A DNA stretch of 64,000 bases. It comes from Bacillus sp. HNG (GTDB lineage Bacteria; Bacillota; Bacilli; Bacillales; Bacillaceae_L). Both the position numbers and the translations under genes were made by a program. Every line of letters starts with the position of its first letter. Within the stretch, counting starts at the first letter, position 1. Location: the NCBI RefSeq assembly GCF_003400205.1, contig NZ_QUQV01000007.1, positions 62,001-126,000 on the forward strand, written 5' to 3'. Under the pieces are notes generated by a model. That model saw only the letters and a list, made by a program, of their open reading frames with translations. It made no database searches and was not told the origin of the DNA. Shown one piece after another: positions 52,077-61,528 of the stretch.

Positions 52077-53861
52077 ATGTCAAATGCAACTGATAAAGTC
52101 GTTTTAGGTGGAGGCTTTTTAATCGAAGAACTTGAAGCGGACCGTGTCTTTACACCTGAAGATTTCACAGATGAACATAAAATGATTGCAAAAACAACAG
52201 AGGACTATGTAGCAAACGAGGTTCTTCCACAGATTGAACATCTTGAAAATCATGAGTTTGAACGTTCGGTAACATTATTAAAAAGCGCAGGTGAGCTTGG
52301 TCTTTTAGGAGTAGACGTACCAGAAGAGTATGGCGGGCTAGGACTAGACAAAGTAAGCTCTGCATTAATTGCTGAAAAAATGGCAAGAGCTGGAGGATTC
52401 TCTATTTCTCACGGAGCACATGTTGGTATTGGCTCTCTACCGATTGTTCTGTTTGGAAATGAAGAGCAAAAGCAAAAGTACCTACCTAAATTAGCAAGTG
52501 GTGAGTTACTTGCAGCTTACGCTCTAACAGAGCCAGGGTCAGGTTCTGATGCGCTAGGTGCAAAAACAACTGCTAAATTAAATACAGAAGGTACTCATTA
52601 TGTACTAAATGGTGAAAAACAATGGATTACGAACGCCGGTTTTGCGGATGTGTTCGTTGTATATGCAAAAAATGACGGTGATAAATTCTCAGCATTTATT
52701 GTTGAACGCGAATTTCCTGGTGTATCAACTGGTGCAGAAGAAAAGAAAATGGGAATCAAGAGTTCATCAACTCGCACACTAATTCTTGAAGATGCACAGG
52801 TACCAGTAGAAAATCTTTTAGGTGAAGTTGGAAGAGGACACGTGATTGCATTTAACATCCTAAACATTGGTCGTTATAAGCTTGGTGTAGGTGCAGTTGG
52901 TGGTGCTAAGAGCGCATTCGAGCTTGCAGTTAAATATGCAAACCAACGCCAGCAATTCAAAACACCAATTTCAAAGTTTGGATTAATTCAAGAAAAATTG
53001 GCAAACATGGCAACAAAAATATATGCGGCTGAATCCAGTGTGTACCGTACAGTCGGGTATTTTGAAGATCGCATGGGGCAATTATCAGAAGAAGAAGTAA
53101 AGAATGGGAAGGAAGTAGCAAAATCAATTGCGGAGTATGCAATTGAGTGTTCAATCAATAAATTCTTCAATACAGAAGTATTGGATTATGTTGTCGATGA
53201 AGGTGTTCAAATCCACGGCGGATATGGATTCATGCAGGAGTATGAAATCGAAAGAGCATACCGTGATTCACGTATTAACCGAATTTTTGAGGGTACAAAT
53301 GAAATCAATCGTTTACTTGTTCCTGGAACGTTCCTTCGTAAAGCATTAAAAGGAGAATTACCATTACTTGAAAAAGCAACACAGCTTCAAGAAGAGCTTA
53401 TGATGTTAATGCCTGAAGAAGTGGGCGAAGGCGTTCTAGAACAAGAGAAGTACCTAGTTCGTAATGCGAAGAAGGTAGGCCTAATGATTGCCGGACTTGC
53501 TGCACAAAAATTCGGTCCAAAGCTTGAAAAAGAACAGGAAATCCTAGCAAATATTGCAGATATCGCAGCAAATGTTTATGCGATGGAATCAGTCGTTCTT
53601 CGCACAGAAAAAGCAATCAATAAATCAGGTGAAGATAAGAATCAGCAAAAGATCCTTTATACACAAGTGTTTGTACAAGAAGCATTCAATGAAATTGAAG
53701 CACATGCAAAAGAAACTCTTGTTGCGACAGAAGAAGGTGATGTATTACGCATGATGACATCTGCTTTGCGTAAATTAACTCGCTTTACCCCTGTAAATGT
53801 GATTACAAAGAAACGTGAAATTGCAGCAACGTTAATCGAGGCTGAAAAATACACGGTGTAA
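52077..53861 (+). CDS. fadE: Acyl-CoA dehydrogenase, FadE
   Basis: 594 residues. Typical ACAD domain: LGLLGVDVPEEYGGLGLDKVSSALIAEKMAR, AYALTEPGSGSDALGAKTTA (FAD/substrate), GLIQEKLANM, and IHGGYGFMQEYEIERAYRDSRINRIFEGTNEINRL with the catalytic Glu. The last 150 residues form the C-terminal extension of the long bacillus FadE. First step of beta-oxidation; electrons go to ETF. Ends in a terminator, closing the operon. Confidence 0.95.
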   Translation: MSNATDKVVLGGGFLIEELEADRVFTPEDFTDEHKMIAKTTEDYVANEVLPQIEHLENHEFERSVTLLKSAGELGLLGVDVPEEYGGLGLDKVSSALIAEKMARAGGFSISHGAHVGIGSLPIVLFGNEEQKQKYLPKLASGELLAAYALTEPGSGSDALGAKTTAKLNTEGTHYVLNGEKQWITNAGFADVFVVYAKNDGDKFSAFIVEREFPGVSTGAEEKKMGIKSSSTRTLILEDAQVPVENLLGEVGRGHVIAFNILNIGRYKLGVGAVGGAKSAFELAVKYANQRQQFKTPISKFGLIQEKLANMATKIYAAESSVYRTVGYFEDRMGQLSEEEVKNGKEVAKSIAEYAIECSINKFFNTEVLDYVVDEGVQIHGGYGFMQEYEIERAYRDSRINRIFEGTNEINRLLVPGTFLRKALKGELPLLEKATQLQEELMMLMPEEVGEGVLEQEKYLVRNAKKVGLMIAGLAAQKFGPKLEKEQEILANIADIAANVYAMESVVLRTEKAINKSGEDKNQQKILYTQVFVQEAFNEIEAHAKETLVATEEGDVLRMMTSALRKLTRFTPVNVITKKREIAATLIEAEKYTV

Positions 53862-53875
53862 TAATAATTACCAAG

Positions 53876-53904
53876 AAGCTCCTTTCATAAGGGGCTTTTT
53901 CTTT
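53876..53904 (+). terminator. Intrinsic terminator of the fadNAE operon
   Basis: Stem AAGCTCCTT/AAGGGGCTT (one U-G pair), loop TCAT, then TTT. Confidence 0.85.
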
Positions 53905-54038
53905 TAAATAATGAATGTTTTTCTTTTTTTGAAGGATAAACTGGAATTAAGTCGAAATTAATCAATGGAACAATGAAAGGTTTTAAATTCAAATTTTAAT
54001 ATGGTAAAATATTTCTGGATGGATAAGGTGGTGAGAAT

Positions 54039-54398
54039 ATGGCATTGACATTTTATTGGTATCCGAAATGTGGAACCTGTCGTAAAGCAAAAAAATGGTT
54101 AGAGGAACATCAGGTTGCCTTTGAGGAAATACATATTGTTGAGAATCCACCTTCAAAAGAGCAATTAAAAGAAATGTACCAAAACAGTGGATTAGAATTA
54201 AAGAAATTCTTTAATACAAGTGGTCAAAAATACCGCGAACTTGGGTTGAAGGATAAAATCAGTTCTGCATCAGAGGATGAGTTGCTAAACCTGCTTGCAT
54301 CAGATGGAATGCTTATAAAACGCCCACTTACTACGGATGGAAATAAGGTAACAGTTGGATTTAATGAAACGAATTTTGAAGCGAATTGGACAAATTAA
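54039..54398 (+). CDS. yusI: ArsC/Spx family protein, YusI-like
   Basis: 119 residues with thioredoxin-like fold and the redox motif YPKCGTCRKAKKWLEEH (CxxC at residues 10-13). The later IKRPLTTDGNKVTVGFNE matches the YusI/ArsC/Spx family (the arginine of the Spx RPL motif is retained). It is annotated as arsenate reductase-like, but there is no ars context, so that activity is doubtful. It lies between fadE and gcvH, as in B. subtilis. Confidence 0.88.
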   Translation: MALTFYWYPKCGTCRKAKKWLEEHQVAFEEIHIVENPPSKEQLKEMYQNSGLELKKFFNTSGQKYRELGLKDKISSASEDELLNLLASDGMLIKRPLTTDGNKVTVGFNETNFEANWTN

Positions 54399-54505
54399 AT
54401 CGGATGAAAGCCTTTTTAAGGACTTTTACATAAACACTTTGTTGAGCATTCTCAACAAAAGAGTAAAACATATTTCATAAAATCGAATTTAATGGAGGGT
54501 ACAAA

Positions 54506-54889
54506 ATGAGCACACCTAAAGATTTGCGTTATTCTGAGGAACATGAATGGGTGAAGGTTGAAGGGGATAAAGTACGTATCGGAATTACAGATTTTGCACA
54601 GTCTGAATTAGGAGATATCGTATTCGTTGAACTACCAGAGGTTGGCGACGAAATCCAAGCAGACGAGCCGTTCGGTAGTGTTGAGTCAGTTAAAACGGTA
54701 TCTGAGCTTTATGCACCAATTAGTGGGAAAGTTGTTGAAATCAACGAAGACCTTGATGATAGTCCAGAATTCGTAAACGAATCTCCATATGAGAAAGCAT
54801 GGATGATTGTTATTGAACCTGCAAATGCTGGAGATGTAGAGAACCTAATGACAGCTGAGCAGTACGAAGAAATGATAAAAGAAGACTAA
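54506..54889 (+). CDS. gcvH: Glycine cleavage system H protein
   Basis: 127 residues, full length. The lipoyl-lysine motif is [17 protein letters not shown] (Lys63). N-terminal [27 protein letters not shown] is highly typical. It carries the aminomethyl group between GcvP and GcvT, and in Bacillus the H protein also supplies lipoyl groups by relay. Followed by a terminator. Confidence 0.97.
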   Translation: MSTPKDLRYSEEHEWVKVEGDKVRIGITDFAQSELGDIVFVELPEVGDEIQADEPFGSVESVKTVSELYAPISGKVVEINEDLDDSPEFVNESPYEKAWMIVIEPANAGDVENLMTAEQYEEMIKED

Positions 54890-54900
54890 TTCAAAACGAG

Positions 54901-54938
54901 AGAGCCAGTAAAGGAGTATTCCTAACCTGGCTCTTTTT
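54901..54938 (+). terminator. Intrinsic terminator of gcvH
   Basis: Stem AGAGCCAG/CTGGCTCT with an 18-nt loop and TTTT. Confidence 0.8.
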
Positions 54939-55031
54939 CATTTTGAAACGAACTTATTGAGAATAATTCCAAGCCGAATGAAGTTCTTCTTAATGGACAT
55001 TCTAAAATTAAATACCAAGGGAAGGGTGTTT

Positions 55032-55280
55032 ATGATGGTATTGAAACATACTCGAATTGATGTGACAGATCGAGTAATTGGAAAGCTTGGAAATAACGGA
55101 ATGAATCTATTTGTTGAAAAAGAACCTATAGGTAAAATTTGGTTTACGAACGAAGGAGCTCAATTTGAGTTAAACCAGGGATATGAGCAAGAAGAGAGTA
55201 AAATTTTCACTTATGCAGATGTTCCTACTTCCCCAGATATGAAATATGTTGATTGTGACGATGAAAATGGATGGTGTTGA
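55032..55280 (+). CDS. yusG: DUF2553 family protein, YusG-like
   Basis: 82 residues from ATG 55032; ATG 55035 is equally possible and the longer frame to 54957 lacks a site. The C-terminal YVDCDDENGWC matches what I recall of B. subtilis YusG (KYVDCDYENGWC), and the position next to gcvH agrees. The paired cysteines suggest metal or disulfide. Function unknown. Confidence 0.85.
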   Translation: MMVLKHTRIDVTDRVIGKLGNNGMNLFVEKEPIGKIWFTNEGAQFELNQGYEQEESKIFTYADVPTSPDMKYVDCDDENGWC

Positions 55281-55308
55281 AGACAGTGGATACCCACTGT
55301 CTTTTTTT
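55281..55308 (+). terminator. Intrinsic terminator of yusG
   Basis: Stem AGACAGTGG/CCACTGTCT with loop ATAC, then TTTTTT. Confidence 0.9.
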
Positions 55309-55430
55309 CCACAACTTTTTCAGTATTTATCACCAAAATGAATCTTCACGATAAAATGAAGGAAAAGCAGTTATATACATCGAATAGAAGTAATAGGCAG
55401 AAAAATGTACACTTGAAATAAGGTGATGAA

Positions 55431-55784
55431 ATGGTGGCTTTTGACGATTTAGAAAAAGTAATCATTGTCGAGGGGAGAACAGACAAAAAGAAGATTGAAA
55501 CGGTTGTAAATGAACCAGTTGAAATCATTTGTACAAATGGAACGATAAGTATTTCAAAACTTGATGAGTTGATTGAACATTTATTTAATAAAGATGTTTA
55601 TATTTTAGTGGATGCCGACAGTGCTGGGGATAAGCTAAGGAAACAGTTTAAACGGGAATTCCCTGAAGCACGGCATTTGTTTATCGATAAAACGTATCGA
55701 GAGGTTGCGACAGCACCCGAACATCATATTGCAACCGTACTTCTTTCAGCAAATATTGATGTTCACGCAGAATTCTTATTATAA
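55431..55784 (+). CDS. yusF: Toprim domain protein, YusF-like
   Basis: 117 residues, a minimal Toprim fold: VIIVEGRTDKKKIETVV with the catalytic Glu, and VYILVDADSAGDKLRKQF with the DxD metal motif. Related to small RNase M5/OLD-like Toprim proteins. Its likely role is nucleic-acid cleavage, unproven. ATG 55431 follows AAGGTGAT. Confidence 0.88.
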   Translation: MVAFDDLEKVIIVEGRTDKKKIETVVNEPVEIICTNGTISISKLDELIEHLFNKDVYILVDADSAGDKLRKQFKREFPEARHLFIDKTYREVATAPEHHIATVLLSANIDVHAEFLL

Positions 55785-55868
55785 GTAGTTAAAGCTTTTC
55801 ATCATATGTCTTTTCAAAGATCATGGTACAATAAGAAACAATTAAGAAAAATAAAGGTTGTAGTAGAC

Positions 55869-56174
55869 ATGAAAGAATGGCAAGAACACGAAATCGACTT
55901 CAAATTCACCAATAAGGATGAGTTTTGGCTTTATTTATACACACCTATGTGTGGAACCTGCCAAGTGGCATCAAAGATGATAAAGGTAGTTGATGAATTA
56001 CTTCCACTCGTAACCATCGGAAAAAGTGACCTCAATTATTTACCTCAAAAAGCAATGGAATGGCAAATCGAGAGTGTCCCTTGTTTAATGCAAATAAAAG
56101 ATGGGAAAGTGCTAGAAAAATACTATGCATTCCACTCGGTTCCCTATTTGCTTGAAATAGTTTCAAAAGACTGA
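55869..56174 (+). CDS. yusE: Thioredoxin family protein, YusE-like
   Basis: 101 residues from ATG 55869 (AAAGG upstream); the frame is open from 55806, but those codons look untranslated. Thioredoxin fold with CGTC (LYLYTPMCGTCQVASKMIK) and cis-Pro IESVPCLMQIKDGK. Position after yusF agrees with B. subtilis. Cytosolic thiol-disulfide exchange, partner unknown. Confidence 0.85.
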   Translation: MKEWQEHEIDFKFTNKDEFWLYLYTPMCGTCQVASKMIKVVDELLPLVTIGKSDLNYLPQKAMEWQIESVPCLMQIKDGKVLEKYYAFHSVPYLLEIVSKD

Positions 56175-56203
56175 ACAACGCGTAATTTTCCGCGTTGTTT
56201 TTT
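56174..56203 (+). terminator. Intrinsic terminator of yusE
   Basis: Stem AACAACGCG/CGCGTTGTT followed by TTTT; overlaps the stop codon. Confidence 0.8.
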
Positions 56204-56269
56204 ATTGCAATTTTTTAGAAAAGTTGTATGATGTTTAGGGAATCGAAATATTCAAACATGGGAGCGCAT

Positions 56270-57547
56270 ATGAGCAACATAGTGACAGAATGGAAAACAC
56301 AATACAAATCATACAATCAAAATATTAAACTATTTATTTTAGCGACCATTTTTACACAGCTTGGCATGGGTATGTTCACCATCATGTATAACTTTTATGT
56401 GCGTGAGCTGGGGTATTCTGAGCAAACAAATGGAACTATTATCGCTATGACAGCTTTGGCATCGGCAATTATTCTAGTCCCGGCAGGTCTAATGAGTGAT
56501 AAATTAGGCAGAAAAAAAGTGATGGTGCTGGGTGTTGCTGTTTCAACAATAGCTTTCTTTGCAAGAAGTATATTAGATGCTGAACAGCTACTGATAGCGA
56601 CGGCATTTTTAACGGGATTGTCGACGGCTTTTATCCAGGTTTCCGGTGTCCCCTGGTTAGCCGAAAACTCATCTTCTTCACAAAGAGTACATCTTTTTAG
56701 CTTTCATTCGGCAATCATGATGATTGCACAGGTTGTTGGTAACATTGCAGGTGGGGCATTGTCCGACACCTTCCAATTTGTTTTTCATCTGAGCGGACTT
56801 TGGAGTGTAAGAATCACGCTTTTAATTGCAACGGTCATCTATGTTGCAGGAATTCTACCAATCATTAAAATGAATGAACAACGTAGACAACAACCAGAAA
56901 TGAAAACAGAAGAATCCTTTGGCCAAAAGTTAAAAGCAAATAAATCGCAAATCAAATTAATTGCTATGTTTGCCTTCGCACAAATGATCATTGGCTTCGG
57001 TTCTGGATTGGTCATACCCTATCTGAATTTGTATTTTGCAGATCGCTTTCTAGCAAGTAATACAATAATCGGATTGATTCTCTCATTGGGACAAGCGGCA
57101 ACTGCTATTGCAATGATTATTGGTCCTATCATTGTAAGTAAGGTTGGAGAGGTTCGTGCAGTGGTGTATTTGCAATTATCATCGCTTCCATTTCTTTTGT
57201 TAACAGGGTATACCGAAAATCTTTACATAGCCGCTATTGCCTTTTTATTTAGGCAAGCATTAATGAATGCGGGTAACCCGATTCAAGCATCTCTTGTAAT
57301 GGGACGAGTGAACGATTCGATGAAGGGTCTTGCTAATTCAGTGAATCAAATGGTGTTTTCATTAGGATGGGCACTAATGGGACCAGTATCGACTTCAATT
57401 GTTATGATGCATGGAGCATATTGGGGCTATGCATACGTGTTTACAATTACGTCAGTCTTGTATTTAATAGGGTCGTTATATTTCCTACTAGTTTTCAGTA
57501 GAAGCTCCTTTCGTAATGAGGAGAAACAAGTAGCGAAAATATCGTAA
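56270..57547 (+). CDS. Major facilitator superfamily transporter
   Basis: 425 residues from ATG 56270, 6 bp after GGGAG; an upstream frame start at 56228 has no site. Twelve membrane segments. MFS signatures GLMSDKLGRKKVMVLG between segments 2 and 3, a long central cytosolic loop (about 195-225) and GPIIVSKVGEVRAVVY in the second half. Substrate unknown. I do not recall a gene of this type here in the B. subtilis yus order, so it may be a local insertion. Confidence 0.88.
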   Translation: MSNIVTEWKTQYKSYNQNIKLFILATIFTQLGMGMFTIMYNFYVRELGYSEQTNGTIIAMTALASAIILVPAGLMSDKLGRKKVMVLGVAVSTIAFFARSILDAEQLLIATAFLTGLSTAFIQVSGVPWLAENSSSSQRVHLFSFHSAIMMIAQVVGNIAGGALSDTFQFVFHLSGLWSVRITLLIATVIYVAGILPIIKMNEQRRQQPEMKTEESFGQKLKANKSQIKLIAMFAFAQMIIGFGSGLVIPYLNLYFADRFLASNTIIGLILSLGQAATAIAMIIGPIIVSKVGEVRAVVYLQLSSLPFLLLTGYTENLYIAAIAFLFRQALMNAGNPIQASLVMGRVNDSMKGLANSVNQMVFSLGWALMGPVSTSIVMMHGAYWGYAYVFTITSVLYLIGSLYFLLVFSRSSFRNEEKQVAKIS

Positions 57548-57665
57548 TATGTCATATTTCCCGGAAAAAAAGAAGTATATGAACGATGTATGTATAAATT
57601 TGTTTCGAATATGTGTCGAAATAAAACACTAATTTCAAATTGCCCATTTTTTCTAAAAATTCTTA

Positions 57666-57694
57666 TTGACATATTTTAGAATAAGAGTTAGCAT
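57666..57694 (+). promoter_or_regulatory. Candidate promoter of the metY transcript
   Basis: TTGACA (57666-57671), 17-bp spacer, TAGCAT (4 of 6 matches to TATAAT), 40 bp ahead of the S-box. Reasonable sigma-A promoter. Confidence 0.6.
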
Positions 57695-57733
57695 GATATT
57701 AACTTGTTAAAGTAATAAATTTCATATTTAAAA

Positions 57734-57876
57734 TCTTATCTAGAGTGGTGGAGGGAATGGCCCTATGAAGCCCGGCAACCGGTAATTTACACGGTGCTAA
57801 TTCCAACAGACATTTTTTGTCTGAAAGATAAGAAGAGAGACCGTACATACACCTCTTCTTATCGAAGAGGTTTTTT
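57734..57876 (+). promoter_or_regulatory. SAM-I (S-box) riboswitch with terminator, upstream of metY
   Basis: The conserved core is present: AGAGTGGTGGAGGGAATGG, CCCTATGAAGCCCGGCAACC and GGTGCTAATTCC. P1 pairs TCTTATCT (57734-57741) with AGATAAGA (57826-57833). An intrinsic terminator ACCTCTTC/GAAGAGGT plus TTTTTT ends at 57876, and AAGAAGAGAG can pair with its 5' arm as antiterminator. SAM binding should turn off metY. Confidence 0.95.
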
Positions 57877-57952
57877 ATTTTGGCTTTTTCGTAAAATTGT
57901 TGTTTTTGGATATGATTGTGCGAAGGGAAATAGTAACTATTGGCCTTCATGT

Positions 57953-58052
57953 GATTTCAGCGGATGGTACGAGACTCCAGCGGGAATAGCGAGCCAAGCG
58001 AGGAGGCTTGCGGATCTCCCGCGGAAAGCGAGTACCAGGAGCGGAAATCACC
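57953..58052. repeat. REP-like inverted element upstream of metY
   Basis: Outer ends GATTTCAGCGG and CGGAAATC are near-inverted repeats, with internal GACTCCAGCGGGAATAGCG and CCCGCGGAAAGCG shared exactly with 29424-29442 and 29556-29568. It lies in the metY leader between the S-box terminator and the start codon. Confidence 0.75.
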
Positions 58053-58126
58053 CTATGTTTTAAAAACAACAATCTTTTAGAAATAAGCCTATATTTTTTA
58101 TAAACAAAACAGAGGGAGAGATTCAA

Positions 58127-59449
58127 ATGAGTGAGAAACAAAAAAACTATAGACCAGAGACAATCGCTGTCCATGGAGGTCTTGAAGCAGATCCAGTAAC
58201 AGGGGCTAGAGCCGTACCAATTTATCAATCAAATGCATTTAAATTTAATACAACTGAACATGCAGCAAATCTATTTGGGCTTAAGGAAAATGGCTATATT
58301 TATACTCGTATTCATAACCCAACAACAACTGTTTTTGAAGAAAGAGTAGCACAATTAGAGGGTGGAGTTGGTGCATTAGCTGTTTCTAGTGGGATGGCCG
58401 CGATAACAACAGCTATTCTAAATATTGCTGGTGCAGGAGATGAGATTGTATCTGCTTCTACACTTTATGGTGGAACGTATAACTTATTCGCAAATACGCT
58501 ACCTAAATATGGAATTAAGACGCATTTAGTTGAACCTACAAATCCAGAAAACTTCCGTCAAGCCATAACGCCAAATACAAAGGCGATTTTTGCTGAAACA
58601 ATCGGAAATCCAAGCTTGGATATTCTTGATATTGAAGCAGTAGCAAATATTGCTCATGAAGCAGGAATTCCATTAATTATTGACAATACATTCGCCACAC
58701 CATATCTATGTCGTCCAATTGAGCATGGAGCTGATATTGTTGTTCATTCTGCTACTAAGTGGTTACTAGGTAATGGAACAACAATGGGAGGTATTATTGT
58801 TGACGGTGGTAAATTTGATTGGAATTCACCAAAATTCCCTGGATTTACAACACCAGATCCAAGCTATCATGATTTAGTGTTTGCTGATGCTTTAGGACCT
58901 GTAGCTTATATCATTAAAGCCAGAGTCCAACTTCTTCGTGATTTAGGTCCAGCTTTAAGTCCTTTTAATTCATTCCAATTTAACCTAGGTCTTGAAACAT
59001 TACACGTTCGTATGAAAGAGCATATTGCAAATACGAAAAAAGTTGTTTCATATCTTAAAAACCATCCAGGGGTTGAATGGGTACTGTATCCTGGTGAGGA
59101 CGATCACCCGAATAAACAATTAGCTGATAAATACTTACCAAAAGGTGCAGGTTCAGTCGTAGTATTTGGTATCAAAGGTGGAAGAGAAGCTGGTGAGAAG
59201 CTAATTAATAATGTTGAGCTTTGGTCACATGTTGCAAACGTAGGTGACGCTAAGAGTTTAATTATTCATCCAGCAAGCACAACACACCAGCAATTAAGCC
59301 CGGAAGATTTAAAGTTGTCTGGTGTGTCTGAAGACTTAGTTCGCTTATCTGTTGGAATCGAAAATATTGAAGATATTTTAGAAGATTTAGAGCAAGCCAT
59401 TAAAGTAGCAAATGGAACAAGTTCAGTTTCACCATTGCCTACTGCTTAA
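58127..59449 (+). CDS. metY: O-acetylhomoserine sulfhydrylase / cysteine synthase-type PLP enzyme, MetY
   Basis: 440 residues, full length for the family. Cys/Met metabolism PLP enzyme pattern: ETIAVHGGLEADPVTGARAVPIYQSNAFKF, YTRIHNPTTTVFEERVAQLEGG, ASTLYGGTYNLF, and PLP lysine in HSATKWLLGNGTTMGG. Makes homocysteine directly from O-acetylhomoserine and sulfide. The SAM riboswitch upstream supports a methionine-biosynthetic role. Confidence 0.93.
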   Translation: MSEKQKNYRPETIAVHGGLEADPVTGARAVPIYQSNAFKFNTTEHAANLFGLKENGYIYTRIHNPTTTVFEERVAQLEGGVGALAVSSGMAAITTAILNIAGAGDEIVSASTLYGGTYNLFANTLPKYGIKTHLVEPTNPENFRQAITPNTKAIFAETIGNPSLDILDIEAVANIAHEAGIPLIIDNTFATPYLCRPIEHGADIVVHSATKWLLGNGTTMGGIIVDGGKFDWNSPKFPGFTTPDPSYHDLVFADALGPVAYIIKARVQLLRDLGPALSPFNSFQFNLGLETLHVRMKEHIANTKKVVSYLKNHPGVEWVLYPGEDDHPNKQLADKYLPKGAGSVVVFGIKGGREAGEKLINNVELWSHVANVGDAKSLIIHPASTTHQQLSPEDLKLSGVSEDLVRLSVGIENIEDILEDLEQAIKVANGTSSVSPLPTA

Positions 59450-59556
59450 GTTTTACTTTGGTACATTAGTCACAACTTTTTCATTGACACCTTAAATGAC
59501 AGATGATAAGATAAGTTTCGTGTTATTTAGGACGATATTACAAGTAAATATATGAT

Positions 59557-59717
59557 GACTCTTATTTAGAGCGGTGGAGGGATGTGCCCGATGAAACCCA
59601 GCAACCGTCAACATTTGTTGAAAAGGTGCCAATTCACACAAAGCAAAAGCTTTGGAAGATGAGAGGAAGGAATTACTGAATTGTGCCTTTCTGCTCGCTG
59701 TTGCAGAAAGGCTTTTT
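59557..59717 (+). promoter_or_regulatory. SAM-I (S-box) riboswitch with terminator, upstream of metNPQ
   Basis: Core CTTATTTAGAGCGGTGGAGG, CCCGATGAAACCCAGCAACC and GGTGCCAATTC. P1 pairs CTCTTATTT with AGATGAGAG (59657-59665). Terminator GCCTTTCTGC/GCAGAAAGGC plus TTTTT (59685-59717). High SAM should shut off methionine import. Confidence 0.95.
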
Positions 59718-59791
59718 CAATTATTTCCGTTAATTATTTACTATATCGCATAAACTAAACATAGTTTTCTTGGGATAGAAGGTGTGACTAC

Positions 59792-60817
59792 GTGATAACA
59801 CTAAAAAATGTGACAAAGATATATAAAACAAAAGCAAATACTGTAACAGCCGTTAACGATATTGATTTGGAAATTAATGAAGGCGAAATCTTTGGTATTA
59901 TCGGCTATAGTGGAGCAGGAAAAAGCTCGCTTATCCGTTTGCTGAACGGACTTGAAACCCCAACTGAGGGATCAGTTTCAGTTGCCGGTCATAATATCAC
60001 TTCCGTTAAAGGAAAAGCGTTACGTGATGCGCGTAAAGAAATAAGTATGATCTTTCAACACTTTAACCTTTTATGGTCACGAACCGTGAGGGAAAATATT
60101 TCATTTCCCCTTGAAATCGCAAAAGTTCCAAAAGCCAAACGGGAAGAACGAGTTACAGAACTTATTAAGCTGGTAGGTTTAGAAGGAAGAGAAGATGCAT
60201 ATCCTTCACAGCTCAGTGGTGGTCAAAAGCAAAGGGTAGGAATCGCACGAGCACTTGCAAACAACCCTAAGGTCTTGCTTTGTGATGAAGCAACATCTGC
60301 GTTGGACCCACAAACAACTGACTCGATATTGGACTTGCTTGTCGATATCAATGAACGTTTAGGATTAACGATTGTGTTAATAACACATGAAATGCATGTT
60401 ATACGTAAAATCTGTCACCGTGTTGCCGTGATGGAAAATGGAGCGATTGTTGAGCAAGGCCGAGTTCTGGATGTATTTAAAAAGCCACAAGCTCTTATAA
60501 CAAAACGTTTCGTGCAACAAGTGACAGAGCCTGAAGAAACAAAAGAAATGATTGAGCATTTGCTTGAACGTTATCCAAATGGAAGAGTGGTTCAGCTCAC
60601 TTTTGTTGGGGAAGATGCTGAAAAACCATTGATTACTTCTTTAATCCGAGACTTTAAAATTGAAGTGAATATTTTACAAGGAAAGATTTCACAAACCCAA
60701 AATGGCTCTTATGGTACATTATTTATTCATCTTGCTGGTGAACTGAACGAAGTCACTTCAGCCATTGAATTTATTCGGGAACAACGAGTAGAAGCTGAGG
60801 TGATTGAAAATGCTTGA
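59792..60817 (+). CDS. metN: Methionine ABC transporter ATP-binding protein
   Basis: 341 residues, GTG start at 59792 with GAAGGTG in front. Walker A GYSGAGKSS, signature LSGGQKQRVGIARAL, Walker B VLLCDEATSALDP, and a C-terminal NIL regulatory domain (about 265-341) that binds methionine. The stop codon lies inside metP (8-bp overlap). Confidence 0.95.
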   Translation: MITLKNVTKIYKTKANTVTAVNDIDLEINEGEIFGIIGYSGAGKSSLIRLLNGLETPTEGSVSVAGHNITSVKGKALRDARKEISMIFQHFNLLWSRTVRENISFPLEIAKVPKAKREERVTELIKLVGLEGREDAYPSQLSGGQKQRVGIARALANNPKVLLCDEATSALDPQTTDSILDLLVDINERLGLTIVLITHEMHVIRKICHRVAVMENGAIVEQGRVLDVFKKPQALITKRFVQQVTEPEETKEMIEHLLERYPNGRVVQLTFVGEDAEKPLITSLIRDFKIEVNILQGKISQTQNGSYGTLFIHLAGELNEVTSAIEFIREQRVEAEVIENA

Positions 60818-61514
60818 ACAATTCCAAGAACTTCTTAAGTGGGAAAAACAGGTTAAAGATTACCAAACATTGAATTGGGGAAATCTTTGGGAAGCAACCC
60901 AAGAGACCTTATATATGACCGGGATTTCAGTTCTTGCAACCTTTATAATAGGTCTATTTCTGGGCTTGGTTCTCTTTTTAACAGATAAAGGAAATGCGTG
61001 GGAAAATTCTGTCGTAAATCGAATTGTATCCGCACTAGTTAATATTTTTCGATCCATACCATTTATAATTCTTATTGTATTATTAATACCTTTTACGAAA
61101 ATTGTAATGGGGTCAATGCTAGGGCCTAATGCTGCATTACCATCTTTAATTATAGGTTCGGCACCGTTTTACGCAAGAATGGTTGAAATTGCTTTGCGCG
61201 AGATAGATAAAGGTGTAATTGAGGCTTCTCATTCTATGGGAGCAACTAACTCGACTATTATTTTTAAAGTGTTAATTCCAGAATCCCTACCAGCCTTAAT
61301 ATCAGGGATTACAGTTACTGCGATTTCATTAGTAGGCTTCACTGCGATGGCCGGTGTTATTGGTGCTGGTGGATTAGGTCATTTTGCTTATCTATATGGT
61401 TTCCAAAGTAACAAACCAGTCATTACATTTATTGCCACAATTGCGATATTAATTTTAGTATTTATTATTCAATTTGTGGGTGATTATTTTACAAAACAAA
61501 CAGACAAGAGATAA
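60810..61514 (+). CDS. metP: Methionine ABC transporter permease
   Basis: 234 residues from ATG 60810 with GAGGTG in front. Five membrane segments, EAA loop GVIEASHSMGATNSTIIFKVLIPESLP contacting MetN. MetI/MetP family. The gene overlaps metN and is followed by metQ after 14 bp. Confidence 0.95.
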   Translation: MLEQFQELLKWEKQVKDYQTLNWGNLWEATQETLYMTGISVLATFIIGLFLGLVLFLTDKGNAWENSVVNRIVSALVNIFRSIPFIILIVLLIPFTKIVMGSMLGPNAALPSLIIGSAPFYARMVEIALREIDKGVIEASHSMGATNSTIIFKVLIPESLPALISGITVTAISLVGFTAMAGVIGAGGLGHFAYLYGFQSNKPVITFIATIAILILVFIIQFVGDYFTKQTDKR

Positions 61515-61528
61515 CAGGAGGAACACAA

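Noticed and set aside
57794-58063. 89-residue plus-strand frame in the metY leader
   Set aside because: It overlaps the S-box riboswitch terminator and the REP-like element.
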